A DNA stretch of 64,000 nucleotides from Magicicada septendecula (taxonomy: Eukaryota > Arthropoda > Insecta > Hemiptera > Cicadidae): NCBI GenBank assembly GCA_034769895.1, contig CM068370.1, positions 41,204,344 through 41,268,343 on the forward strand, in the 5' to 3' direction. This document shows, piece after piece, positions 10,795-22,732 of the stretch. The position numbers and the translations under genes were made by a program. Within the stretch, counting starts at the first letter, position 1, and each line of letters begins with the position of its first letter. The notes under the pieces are model-generated. The model ran no database searches. It saw only the letters and a program-made list of their open reading frames with translations, and was not told the DNA's origin.

Positions 10795-13700
10795 GTTGTT
10801 CCTTGCCGGACTGTCAGGCCGCGGTACTGTACTGTTTATAACTACACGTTGTTCCTTGCCGGACTGTCAGGCCGCGGTACAGTACTGTTTATAACAACAC
10901 GTTGTTCCTTGCCGGACTGTCAAGCCGCGGTACAGTACTGTTTATAACAACACGTTGTTCCTTGCCGGACTGTCAGGCCGCGGTACAGTACTGTTTATAA
11001 CAACACGTTGTTCCTAGCCGGACTGTCAGGCCGCGGTACAGTACTGTTTATAACAACACGTTGTTCCTAGCCGGACTGTCAGGCCGCGGTACAGTACTGT
11101 TTATAACTACACGTTGTTCCTAGCCGGACTGTCAGGCCGCGGTACAGTACTGTTTATAACAACACGTTGTTCCTTGCCGGACTGTCAGGCCGCGGTACAG
11201 TACTGTTTATAACAACACGTTGTTCCTTGCCGGACTGTCAAGCCGCGGTACAGTACTGTTTATAACAACACGTTGTTCCTTGCCGGACTGTCAGGCCGCG
11301 GTACAGTACTGTTTATAACAACACGTTGTTCCTAGCCGGACTGTCAGGCCGCGGTACAGTACTGTTTATAACAACACGTTGTTCCTAGCCGGACTGTCAG
11401 GCCGCGGTACAGTACCGTTTATAACAACACGTTGTTCCTTGGCGGACTGTCAGGCCGCGGTACAGTACCGTTTATAACAACACGTTGTTCCTTGCCGGAC
11501 TGTCAGGCCGCGGTACAGTACCGTTTATAAGAACACGTTGTTCCTTGCCGGACTGTCAGGCCGCGGTACAGTACCGTTTATAAGAACACGTTGTTCCTTG
11601 CCGGACTGTCAGGCCGCGGTACAGTACCGTTTATAAGAACACGTTGTTCCTTGCCGGACTGTCAGGCCGCGGTACAGTACCGTTTATAAGAACACGTTGT
11701 TCCTTGCCCGACTGTCAGTCCGCGGTACAGTACCGTTTATAAGAACACGTTGTTCCTTGCCCGACTGTCAGACCGCGGTACAGTACCGTTTATAACAACA
11801 CGTTGTTCCTTGCCGGACTGTCTGGCCGCGGTACAGTACCGTTTATAACAACACGTTGTTCCTTGCCGGACTGTCTGGCCGCGGTACAGAACCGTTTATA
11901 ACAACACGTTGCTCCTTGCCGGACTGTCAGGCCGCGGTACAGTACCGTTTATAACAAGACGTTGTTCCTTGCCCGACTGTCAGGCCGCGGTACAGTACCG
12001 TTTATAACAACACGTTGTTCCTTGCCGGACTGTCTGGCCGCGGTACAGTACCGTTTATAACAACACGTTGTTCCTTGCCGGACTGTCTGGCCGCGGTACA
12101 GAACCGTTTATAACAACACGTTGTTCCTTGCCGGACTGTCTGGCCGCGGTACAGTACCGTTTATAACAACACGTTGTTCCTTGCCGGACTGTCTGGCCGC
12201 GGTACAGAACCGTTTATAACAACACGTTGTTCCTTGCCGGACTGTCAGGCCGCGGTACAGTACTGTTTATAACAACACGTTGTTCCTTGCCGGACTGTCA
12301 GGCCGCGGTACAGTACTGTTTATAACAACACGTTGTTCCTTGCCCGACTGTCAGGCCGCCGTACAGTACTGTTTATAACAACACGTTGTTCCTTGCCGGA
12401 CTGTCAGGCCGCGGTACAGTACTGTTTATAACAACACGTTGTTCCTTGCCGGACTGTCAGGCCACGGTACAGTACTGTTTATTACAACACTTTGTTCCTT
12501 GCCGGACTGTCAGGCCGCGGTACAGTACTGTTTACAACAACACTTTGTTCCTTGCCGGACTGTCAGGCCGCGGTACAGTACTGTTTATAACAACACGTTG
12601 TTCCTTGCCGGACTGTCAGGCCGCGGTACAGTACTGTTTATAACAACACGTTGTTCCTTGCCGGACTGTCAGGCCGCGGTACAGTACTGTTTATAACAAC
12701 ACGTTGTTCCTTGCCGGACTGTCAGGCCGCGGTACTGTACTGTTTATAACAACACGTTGTTCCTTGCCGGACTGTCTGGCCGCGGTACAGAACCGTTTAT
12801 AACAACACGTTGTTCCTTGCCGGACTGTCAGGCCGCGGTACAGTACCGTTTATAACAACACGTTGTTCCTTGCCCGACTGTCAGGCCGCGGTACAGTACC
12901 GTTTATAACAACACGTTGTTCCTTGCCGGACTGTCTGGCCGCGGTACAGTACCGTTTATAACAACACGTTGTTCCTTGCCGGACTGTCTGGCCGCGGTAC
13001 AGAACCGTTTATAACAACACGTTGTTCCTTGCCGGACTGTCAGGCCGCGGTACAGTACTGTTTATAACAACACGTTGTTCCTTGCCGGACTGTCAGGCCG
13101 CGGTACAGTACTGTTTATAACAACACGTTGTTCCTTGCCGGACTGTCAGGCCGCGGTACAGTACTGTTTATAACAACACGTTGTTCCTTGCCCGACTGTC
13201 AGGCCGCGGTACAGTACTGTTTATAACAACACGTTGTTCCTTGCCGGACTGTCAGGCCGCGGTACAGTACTGTTTATAACAACACGTTGTTCCTTGCCGG
13301 ACTGTCAGGCCACGGTACAGTACTGTTTATAACAACACTTTGTTCCTTGCCGGACTGTCAGGCCGCGGTACAGTACTGTTTACAACAACACGTTGTTCCT
13401 TGCCGGACTGTCAGGCCGCGGTACAGTACCGTTTATAACAACTCGTTGTTCCTTGCCGGACTGTCAGGCTGCGGTACAGTACCGTTTATAACAACACGTT
13501 GTTCCTTGCCGGACTGTCAGGCCACGGTACAGTACCGTTTATAACAACACGTTGTTCCTTTCCGGACTGTCAGGCCGCGGTACAGTACCGTTTATAACAA
13601 CACATTGTTCCTTGCCGGACTGTCAGGTCGCGGTACAGTACTGTTTATAACAACACGTTGTTCCTTGCCGGACTGTCAGGCCGCGGTACTGTACCGTTTA

Positions 13701-16700
13701 TAACAACACGTTGTTCCTTGCCGGACTGTCTGGCCGCTGTACAGAACCGTTTATAACAACACGTTGTTCCTTGCCGGACTGTCAGGCCGCGGTACAGTAC
13801 TGTTTATAACAACACGTTGTTCCTTGCCGGACTGTCAGGCCGCGGTACAGTACTGTTTATAACAACACGTTGTTCCTTGCCCGACTGTCAGGCCGCCGTA
13901 CAGTACTGTTTATAACAACACGTTGTTCCTTGCCGGACTGTCAGGCCGCGGTACAGTACTGTTTATAACAACACGTTGTTCCTTGCCGGACTGTCAGGCC
14001 ACGGTACAGTACTGTTTATTACAACACTTTGTTCCTTGCCGGACTGTCAGGTCGCGGTACAGTACTGTTTACAACAACACTTTGTTCCTTGCCGGACTGT
14101 CAGGCCGCGGTACAGTACTGTTTATAACAACACGTTGTTCCTTGCCGGACTGTCAGGCCGCGGTACAGTACTGTTTATAACAACACGTTGTTCCTTGCCG
14201 GACTGTCAGGCCGCGGTACAGTACTGTTTATAACAACACGTTGTTCCTTGCCGGACTGTCAGGCCGCGGTACTGTACTGTTTATAACAACACGTTGTTCC
14301 TTGCCGGACTGTCTGGCCGCGGTACAGAACCGTTTATAACAACACGTTGTTCCTTGCCGGACTGTCAGGCCGCGGTACAGTACCGTTTATAACAACACGT
14401 TGTTCCTTGCCCGACTGTCAGGCCGCGGTACAGTACCGTTTATAACAACACGTTGTTCCTTGCCGGACTGTCTGGCCGCGGTACAGTACCGTTTATAACA
14501 ACACGTTGTTCCTTGCCGGACTGTCTGGCCGCGGTACAGAACCGTTTATAACAACACGTTGTTATTTGCCGGACTGTCAGGCCGCGGTACAGTACTGTTT
14601 ATAACAACACGTTGTTCCTTGCCGGACTGTCAGGCCGCGGTACAGTACTGTTTATAACAACACGTTGTTCCTTGCCGGACTGTCAGGCCGCGGTACAGTA
14701 CTGTTTATAACAACACGTTGTTCCTTGCCCGACTGTCAGGCCGCGGTACAGTACTGTTTATAACAACACGTTGTTCCTTGCCGGACTGTCAGGCCGCGGT
14801 ACAGTACTGTTTATAACAACACGTTGTTCCTTGCCGGACTGTCAGGCCACGGTACAGTACTGTTTATAACAACACTTTGTTCCTTGCCGGACTGTCAGGC
14901 CGCGGTACAGTACTGTTTACAACAACACGTTGTTCCTTGCCGGACTGTCAGGCCGCGGTACAGTACCGTTTATAACAACACGTTGTTCCTTGCCGGACTG
15001 TCAGGCCGCGGTACAGTACCGTTTATAACAACACGTTGTTCCTTGCCGGACTGTCAGGCCGTGGTACAGTACCGTTTATAACAACACGTTGTTCCTTGCC
15101 GGACTGTCAGGCCGCGGTACTGTACCGTTTATAACAACACGTTGTTCCTTGCCCGACTGTCAGGCCGCGGTACAGTACTGTTTATAACAACACGTTGTCC
15201 CTTGCCGGACTGTCAGGCCGCGGTACAGTACTGTTTATAACAACACGTTGTTCATTGCCCGACTGTCAGGCCGCGGTACAGTACTGTTTATAACAACACG
15301 TTGTTCCTTGCCCGACTGTCAGGCCGCGGTACAGTACTGTTTATAACAACACGTTGTTCCTTGCCCGACTGTCAGGCCGCGGTACAGTACTGTTTATAAC
15401 AACACGTTGTTCCTTGCCCGACTGTCAGGCCGCGGTACAGTACTGTTTATAACAACACGTTGTTCCTTGCCGGAATGTCAATCCGCGGTACAGTACCGTT
15501 TATAACAACACGTTGTTCCTTGCCCGACTGTCAGGCCGCGGTACAGTACTGTTTATGACAACCCGTTGCTCCTTGCCGGACTGTCAGGCCGCGGTACAGT
15601 ACCGTTTATAACAACACGTTGTTCCTTGCCGGACTGTCAGACCGCGGTACAGTACCGTTTATAACAACACTTTGTTCCTTGCCGGTCTGTCAGGCCGCGG
15701 TACAGTACCGTTTATAACAACACGTTGTTCCTTGCCGGACTGTCAGACCGCGGTACAGTACCGTTTATAACAACACTTTGTTCCTTGCCGGTCTGTCAGG
15801 CCGCGGTACAGTACCGTTTATAACAACACGTTGTTCCTTGCCGGACTGTCAGGCCGCGGTACAGTACCGTTTATAACAACACGTTGTTCCTTGGCGGACT
15901 GTCAGGCCGCGGTACAGTACCGTTTATAACAACACGTTGTTCCTTGGCGGACTGTCAGGCCGCGGTACTGTACCGTTTATAACAACACGTTGTCCCTTGC
16001 CCGACTGTCAGGCCGCGGTACAGTACCGTTTATAACAACAAGTTGTCCCTTTCCGGACTGTCAGGCCGCGGTACATTACCGTTTATAACAACACGTTGTC
16101 CCTTGCCCGACTGTCAGGCCGCGGTACAGTACGGTTTATAACAACACGTTGTTCCTTGCCCGACTGTCAGGCTGAGGTACAGTACTGTTTATAACAACAC
16201 GTTGTTCCTTGCCCGACTGTCAGGCCGCGGTACAGTACTGTTTATAACAACTCGTTGTTCCTTGCCCGACTGTCAGGCCGCGGGACAGTACTGTTTATAA
16301 CAACACGTTGTTCCTTGCCGGACTGTCAGGCCGCGGTACAGTACTGTTTATAACAACACGTTGTTCCTTGCCGGACTGTCAGGCCGCGGTACAGTACTGT
16401 TTATAACAACACGTTGTTCCTTGCCGGACTGTCAGGCCGCGGTACAGTACTGTTTATAACAACACGTTGTTCCTTGCCGGACTGTCAGGCCGCGGTACAG
16501 TACTGTTTATAACAACACGTTGTTCCTTGCCGGACTGTCAGGCCGCCGTACAGTACTGTTTATAACAACACGTTGTTCCTTGCCGGACTGTCAGGCCGCG
16601 GTACAGTACTGTTTATAACAACACGTTGTTCCTTGCCCGACTGTCAGGCCGCGGTACAATACTGTTTATAACAACACGTTGTTCCTTGCCGGACTGTCAG

Positions 16701-16833
16701 GCCGCGGTACAGTACCGTTTATAACTACACGTTGTTCCTTGCCCGACTGTCAGGCCGCAGTACAGTACTGTTTACAACAACACGTTGTTCCTTGCCGGAC
16801 TGTCAGGCCGCGGTACAGTACTGTTTATAACAA
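10795..16833. repeat. 53-bp satellite, about 114 tandem copies
   Basis: The monomer starts GTTGTTCCTTGCCGGACTGT, continues CAGGCCGCGGTACAGTACTG and ends TTTATAACAACAC. The array length of 6,039 bp equals 114 monomers less the last three bases, so there is no net indel. Variants are mainly substitutions: CTGTCTGGCC for CTGTCAGGCC, GAACCG or GTACCG for GTACTG, CCCGAC for CCGGAC. Each monomer holds the palindromes CCGCGG and ACAGTACTGT, and an AACAA/TTGTT dyad across the junction. A block of about 29 units is duplicated (see findings). Open frames within it are by-products of the periodicity. Confidence 0.97.
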
Positions 16834-16835
16834 AA

Positions 16836-16870
16836 GACGTTTCGGTCTCACCATTGGAGGCGGTCTTCAG
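16836..16870 (-). ncRNA. hammerhead-like core at the edge of the satellite
   Basis: The minus strand reads CTGAAGA, a 20-base segment, then GAAACGTC. This matches the conserved hammerhead order CUGANGA, stem II, GAAAC, with a GUC cleavage triplet. Stem II is weak by eye, about three pairs. Outside the core the sequence passes into satellite monomers as TTTTGTTATAAACAG, the same spacing as in the element at 39332-39649. I infer a decayed or minimal ribozyme of the same element family. Confidence 0.5.
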
Positions 16871-17221
16871 TGTTGAACGATTGAAAGTTTAATTACATGA
16901 TGTGTACCGGTTCCCACAGTATTGTGGTAAACATAATTTAAAATGGTAAAAGCCTTTAAACTCTCTGTCTGTGACATCTTGATTATGGAATATACGTGTT
17001 AGTAAAAGTACACGAAAATCCGAATGAGGCTATAGGGCTACTGTAGAGAGTAGTACATCATACTTTACAGAAGTGTGGGAGTCTCTGTAATAATAATTAA
17101 AGAAATACTGAAGGTTTGGTTTCCTTCAGAAGAAAATCATCTAGTTGGTTTTAACGGATGAGATTGTAAATTAAATAGATTAGGAGATTTAACGAGAATG
17201 GTTACTGACATTATTGATGGT
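16871..17221. other. unassigned AT-rich sequence
   Basis: No coding signal or within-window repeat is visible. The first part may be the inner portion of the hammerhead-bearing element that contains the satellite, but no second arm was found. Confidence 0.35.
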
Positions 17222-18795
17222 ATTGTTACGACGATCTCACTGATCATCGTACTGTACAGTGGAAAACAAAATACAAAAACCATATAAACCAAAATACAAA
17301 ATAAATATTCACCTTTATAGGCTTTATAAATATACTGTAACCTGCTATGCTATTCATAACATACAACAAAAATAAACACCCATATAATATTACTAACTAA
17401 CCAAACGTGTTAAACAATTTATTTAAATTCTTTTTGTTTGTGTGTTTGAAATTAACTCAAATTTTAATTAATGATAGCAACTCATTTACCAACAAAATAA
17501 TATTAAGATTCAAGAATGAATTTATTGTTGCTATAAACAAATAAAATGATATTACATTTACTTCTAATCTATTACTGATTTATACTGACACACCCAAAAA
17601 ATACAACAAAAGATTAGTGTTTCTTTTCTACAAGTTGTTGTTAAATTACACTCTCTTATCTAACTACTATTTTTCTTTAAACCTCTAATTATTATCTGTT
17701 CATATTTAAGTTATTTTCGAGAGCTCTCTTCACAATAAAAAATATAATTGTTTTTGTATCACCTGCGTATATCTGCCGTTACCGTTGCGTGTGTGTGTGT
17801 GGTGTGTCCAGAATCCTGAGAGTATGATGATGGTTATTCTGCTGCTGGGGTCGTTGTCTCTAAGTGTTGTTGTTGTTGATGCTCCAGAATTCCTCCTTAC
17901 GTCTTGGTGTGAGTGTGGTAGTGTGTGTGTGTGTGGTCCATGTCGATCTGCAAACGGGCAGCGTAACGTCGTCTGTAGATTTCTTGAGTCTGAGTGTGTG
18001 ATCGCCACAAATTGCCAGTAGTATTTATACTGGTGGCGATTTGACAGGCACAGGCCTGTTTTCGACAAGCTAGAGGTGGTCCGTTCGCGCCAGAGCGTCC
18101 TTTTTACTACACTCACTTTTTGGTTAATTATCGCGAACTCATGAACATACTCGTCACCTAGCGATATCATTATTTGCGTAATTTTTCTCTGGTCACTCAC
18201 ATATACCACACACATATTAATTACTCTTCAATTACACTAGTAATTAATATTAATTAGTTAGCATCTTTAATATTGCACCTCTGGAAATAAATTTTACATC
18301 ACCATACTAGTTAAAAATCGCTTAATGTAATGGTGTCTTTATAATTGGCGTAAGTCTTTGCTTACAGGTATAACACAAGTAATTAGTTTATTATAATCCT
18401 GTTAAGACCTGATTAATTGGAACAAACAATTCGTAGCGTCACCCCATATTCTTGTTGCAGCTGGCTTCACACACACAAACACACACACGCCGTATTTTTA
18501 ACTATCGAAGCAGGTGCACTGTCGACATGCTCCAGCCTGCATTTTCCTGCACAAAATTGTCTAAAATTGTTCCTTATTCTATTTACGCTAATTACAATAT
18601 AAAACATACCGCCCTGGGCAAATATGCACATATATGTATTGTTGCAATATGTAGCCTGCAGATGTTCCAGACTAGTGTTCCAAAATCTGCGTCAACAAGC
18701 ACTTGAAAAGTCTATAGATCTTGACAGAGACACGCACATGCTGGGCTAGCCGAGAAACGTGTAGATCGACACTCTCGACTGTTCGAGAGCGTTCC
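17222..18795. mobile_element. LTR-like dispersed repeat, long copy
   Basis: The left end ATTGTTACGAC, then TCTCACTGATCATCGT and ACAGTGGAAAACAAAATAC, recurs at 30728 and 60352. The right part, CTTGACAGAGACACGCACAT and TAGCCGAGAAACGTGTAGA, recurs at 31142-31190. The start TGTTACG and an end near GAGCGTT fit LTR-like termini, so these may be solo LTRs, but no internal region or exact target duplication was found. An inverted GCCA/TGGC pair flanks a TATA-like TATTTATA at 18015-18040. This copy is about three times longer than the one at 30.7 kb. Confidence 0.5.
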
Positions 18796-19226
18796 GTCGT
18801 TAATACGGAAGCTTAGAGCTTGAGGTGGTATGGTCAGGTTCGTAAAACGTAGCCGATCGATAACCAAGAAGATTGCTGGAATCGGTTTCCAAAAAAACAG
18901 TCAATGAGGAAAAACAAGTCAGGATGGTGTGTATGAAGATATGAATAGAAGAAGACAAAGTCTAAATGAAGATGCTTGGTTAGTTCGATTACGTTGGAGG
19001 CTGTAATACTATAGACGACTTTAACTGTTTTTGAAGTCTCCGAAAGAAGAGGAAAGGAGGCAGCTGGATTGTGTCACGTGACACTTCGTGGTTTTGAGCG
19101 TGATAAATATCTGATTTCTTTTCTAACTAGTTACGGTATGCCAAATTATATTTGGTAGGCAGTTAAGAAAACTGTGGTGTACATACTGTGTTACATGAAT
19201 GTTGATCTGTAATTATGAAATTTGGT
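18796..19226. other. unassigned sequence
   Basis: No open frame with family resemblance, no RNA gene and no repeat match inside the window. Confidence 0.35.
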
Positions 19227-19578
19227 TAAATCCGGGCTATTGAGTCGTAGGCTACTAAAGTTATTATTCTGAAAGTGTTATTCTCAGACGTTTAGGCCTC
19301 ACCTCTGGGGGCCATCTTCAGTGATAAACGGTTCTAACACAACTGACACAGTGTTTGCCAGTAACCGGTGTAGTGTTGGAAAGAATATTTGCGGTCCCAA
19401 AAAGACCGTTTATATAAACCTGCAGAGTTTGCACGAAGCCAGCTGAAAACCACCTGGGAGGCCTCCAGGTAAAAAAAAAAAAAAAAAACGGATGGCTTTA
19501 AGAGGTGAGCCCCGTTTAAAAATAACATCTTTCAGAATAATAAATTTAGTAGACCACAGCCCAATAGACCGGATTTTA
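19227..19578. mobile_element. inverted hammerhead-like pair A (decayed)
   Basis: The outer arms 19227-19290 and 19512-19578 are inverted copies: CTACTAAAGTTATTATTCTG on the left answers CAGAATAATAAATTTAGTAG on the right. The left arm carries, on the minus strand at 19286-19321, CTGAAGA, a stem-like GGCC...GGCC segment, then TAAACGTC. The right arm has the matching but more decayed copy near 19490-19520. The arrangement is the same as in the better preserved elements at 39.3 and 41.1 kb. Confidence 0.55.
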
Positions 19579-20099
19579 ATTTCAACAATTATGGCGCCCG
19601 CCGTGAAACCCTTAGAAATAGGTTATGAAATTTAGTGTTCGTGTACAAAAGAAGAGGCGGGGAAGATTATTAAATGTTACGGATATATCACATATTATGC
19701 ATATTTTTATTTCATCTATTAATGGATTTAGTAAGTTCTGAAATAATAACGTATTTCTTTTCTGTTTTCACAGGTACTACTATAGCACTTTTCAACAGAG
19801 TTTTAGGCCTACTAGAAATCGATAACGTGTTTGTTGTCAGTCGTATTAGTGTAAGTAGAATTTCAATTGTTTCATTACTGTCTTCTCCGAACGTAATGTT
19901 AATAGTGAAGTTAAGTGCACGTTTTCTTAAAGTAGAAAGAAAAAATAAGTGGTGCAGTCACAAATTTCCGTGTGACCTGAAATGTTTTAAGAATAATAAC
20001 GTAATTATATACGCGCGTTGTATGGAAAATTATTTATTTTGAATACAGTGACACGTGATATTAACGGAATGACCTAATGTAAAATTGTCACTTGGCTTT
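19579..20099. other. unassigned AT-rich sequence
   Basis: A 122-residue open frame at 19674-20042 shows no recognisable domain and looks like chance in AT-rich DNA. Nothing else is visible. Confidence 0.35.
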
Positions 20100-20930
20100 T
20101 GGTAATATTTGGGCAACACTTTCATTATTACTGTGGAATACGTCCAACACGAAAACGGTTAACACAAAATATCGGTTAACACGAAATACGGCTCAGGTCC
20201 CGATCGTTGCTTCAATTATACAATTACAGTTTGTACGGTTAACACGAAATTATTATAATAATTTTGTTGCTGGCTTTCAATAGTTGCACAATAAATGAAT
20301 CCATACATGCACGGCCCAAAGCAGTGTAAGTTAAAAACTGTGAACGTGATGATGGTGCCGATGGACTTGACATTGAAAATTTACGAGTACTAACCGCTAC
20401 CGATATGCTTTTGTTGCTGCGCCGTGTTTGTCGATGTTTAGAAGCCAACTCGGAAGGTGGAATGTTCGACCACACTGATAAATTAGAACAATTTGTTGAA
20501 AATAAAGTAGTGCAGAATTGTGCGTAAAGAAAATTACGGATTATTTAAAAAAAAAGAACACTGTCACTGTAGGAACTTTAAAACACATGCTAAATTACTG
20601 TACAAGAAAACCTAAATCGTAAGACTAAGTGAAGAACAGATACAGTGCGTGTATACTACATTTTAAGAAAAATCAACCATATTTTTCCCAAAAATTAACC
20701 GGAAATTATTCAGGAGGATATATATAAAATGTACCTTCGAAATATTCTTTATTGCTTTATTTTACTTCACAATACAGTAAATAATCTACACAATACTTGT
20801 TCACTTATTTCATTTTGTTTCACTTTTTTCTATGTTTAACACGAAGTTCTGTTAACACGAAATTCGGTTAACACGAAAAAACAGCTGGTCATCGTTTTAA
20901 ACGTTTTCGACTGTATTTTTTAAAATTATT
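20100..20930 (+). mobile_element. Tigger/pogo-like DNA transposon remnant
   Basis: The segment at 20330-20560 encodes the C-terminal part of a pogo-group transposase: DGLDIENLRVLTATDMLLLL, then CRCLEANSEGGMFDH, LEQFVENKV and, in a shifted frame, KKITDYLKKK. The KITDYF-like end is typical of Tigger/Jerky transposases. Both flanks carry clusters of GGTTAACACGAAAT, three or four on the left (20145-20250) and three on the right (20840-20880), which look like subterminal repeats. The right terminus near TACAGTCGAAAACG resembles the CAGT start of such elements. The catalytic core is missing, so the copy is dead. Confidence 0.65.
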
Positions 20931-21318
20931 AAATACGCCACAACCGTTTCCCGTAAAGACCCATGTACAGTGGCGAAGCTAGTAGTTAATGAATGGGTAG
21001 GCAAAAATCTTAATCTTATCTTAATTTTTTTTTAAGGAATCACTAAAAGGATGGTGGTTCAAATCGGACGCTGAGGTAGAGTTTGCTGTAAGCGAATGGT
21101 TCCACAAACAGCCGTAAGAATTTTACTAGCAGGGAATCTACAGGTTGGTGCAACAGTGGAACTCATAAAATGTCTTAATGTTAATGGAGACTTCTTTTAA
21201 AATCGTTGAATAAAAAATGCTTTACAGCTCTATACGTGTTTCTATTGAACAATCCTTGTATTAGTCATACACAATAATACAACTGATTGAACTTCAAATT
21301 TTTAAACTTGATTAGTTT

Positions 21319-22351
21319 TGAAACCCCCCTTTTATTTTTCTAAGTTTTGTAATTTTTTTTTTTTTACCCACCTGGATTGTCCGGTGTACTTAGTTCGTAT
21401 AGGCGCGGATCAGTGATGTCACAGTCGTGTCACAAGTCCCTGGTGCAGCTTAGCATTGGAAAAGTCCTCGACTGACGGCATTGTGGCTATAGGATCGTCT
21501 CTGCCATTAGGGTGGACAGATGTTCGTCCACCCCTGACACCCATCTCGCCCTTGGTCGAGCACCTGGACATACAATAGGTTGTAGAGGGTGTCATAAAGA
21601 AAATCACGCCACTTAGGCCGTCCACATTAAATACCAACACTAACTTTAAGCAGCAACAGCGCACACACACATCGCCACTAATTCAGATTAAACAGTATTA
21701 AGCTCGTCTAGCAATTACTTTCTTAATGTTTCATTGAAATATTCAAATTGATTTGCTGTGTCTTTCGTAGTTATTAATTACATCAAAACAGCTGAGTGCA
21801 AGATACATTAGCATATTCTCTATTGAAATCAACTTGACCCACGACTCTCACATTCATAATTTAATTAAATTTAATTTAATTTGATTTTGTAATAGCATTA
21901 ATGCCCAGATTAAAAACTGCTCTATACGCACACACACACACACAAGCATAACTCATAATGAAAGCTGAAACACAAAATATATTTGGGGTTAGAATATTTT
22001 CAGAACCCGCAGACTTGCACGTACCTGGAACAACACTTTATCTAGCCTATCATAGTGATAGGTTCGGAAGTCCTGGATAGAAGTTTGCCGCCAGCCGAGA
22101 CCAGATGAACAGGTTGGAGGATCAAGCAGAAATGAGGCCGATACAACGTTTCGGTCCAGCCAAGTAACCTCCGAATGCAGGAATGTACAGACACAGCTGG
22201 CTGGCAGCGCCAGCTGTATTGCGTAGCTGCACAACCGTTTGTGTGTATAACCGACCGGCAACAAACTATCGTAACAGTGTGGCAGTGCGTGACGTCAGCG
22301 GCGCTCGTTTTTAAAATACTAATAATACGTTGCCGAAGCCAGTTCGGCACA
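21319..22351 (-). repeat. 3' LTR of the Gypsy element
   Basis: It starts on the minus strand at 22351 with TGTGCC directly after a G-rich tract and ends at 21319 in TTTCA. It shares two long, apparently identical stretches with 28086-29817. Confidence 0.85.
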
Positions 22352-22365
22352 CCCTCACCCCAAAA
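22352..22365 (-). promoter_or_regulatory. polypurine tract
   Basis: The minus strand reads TTTTGGGGTGAGGG immediately before the LTR start TGTGCC. It is mostly purine, as required for priming second-strand synthesis. Confidence 0.75.
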
Positions 22366-22732
22366 GGGCAACATGGTTGACCCAAAACAAACAAGTCCTC
22401 AAGCACGACGGCTGCGGGAAACCTGGAAAATCTCGGATTCTAAATCGCTCTTGGTGAGTTCAGTAGCACAGGAAAACGAAAAGGCAGAAGGAAGAGGTGT
22501 GAGTTAGTGAGTGTGTGTCTGAAAGAGAAGATGTAAGTGTGAGTCCTGCATGCTCGCCGGGCCCTGGTCCGCATGCAGATATAAGAGACAGAAAAGAACA
22601 GGAGAAAGAGAAGAATCGCAGGATCCCGCTTTGAGTACTGACCACCAAGGCCTCCCAATTCCAATAACTGAGATCCAGGAACCCCAAATAGTATTCCCCC
22701 CTTTTTTTATGGGCCTAACTGTCATCCCTAAC

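Noticed and set aside
10795-16833. CRISPR-like array
   Set aside because: Units are head-to-tail with no unique spacers and the surrounding DNA is eukaryotic.
12386-16876. Repeated 85-residue open frames starting MFLAGLSG in the satellite
   Set aside because: They arise because 53 is not a multiple of three and the monomer lacks stops in some registers; the same peptide recurs in shifted copies. No start context, no independent conservation.
17730-18215. 161-residue minus-strand frame
   Set aside because: It lies inside the LTR-like repeat, is rich in low-complexity HTHT/TTTT and shows no domain.
22130-22190. ACGTTTCGGTCC in the Gypsy LTR as another hammerhead
   Set aside because: The minus strand lacks a CUGANGA box at the right distance (CTGCATT instead) and has no stem II pairing; the same holds for the copy at 29.6 kb.
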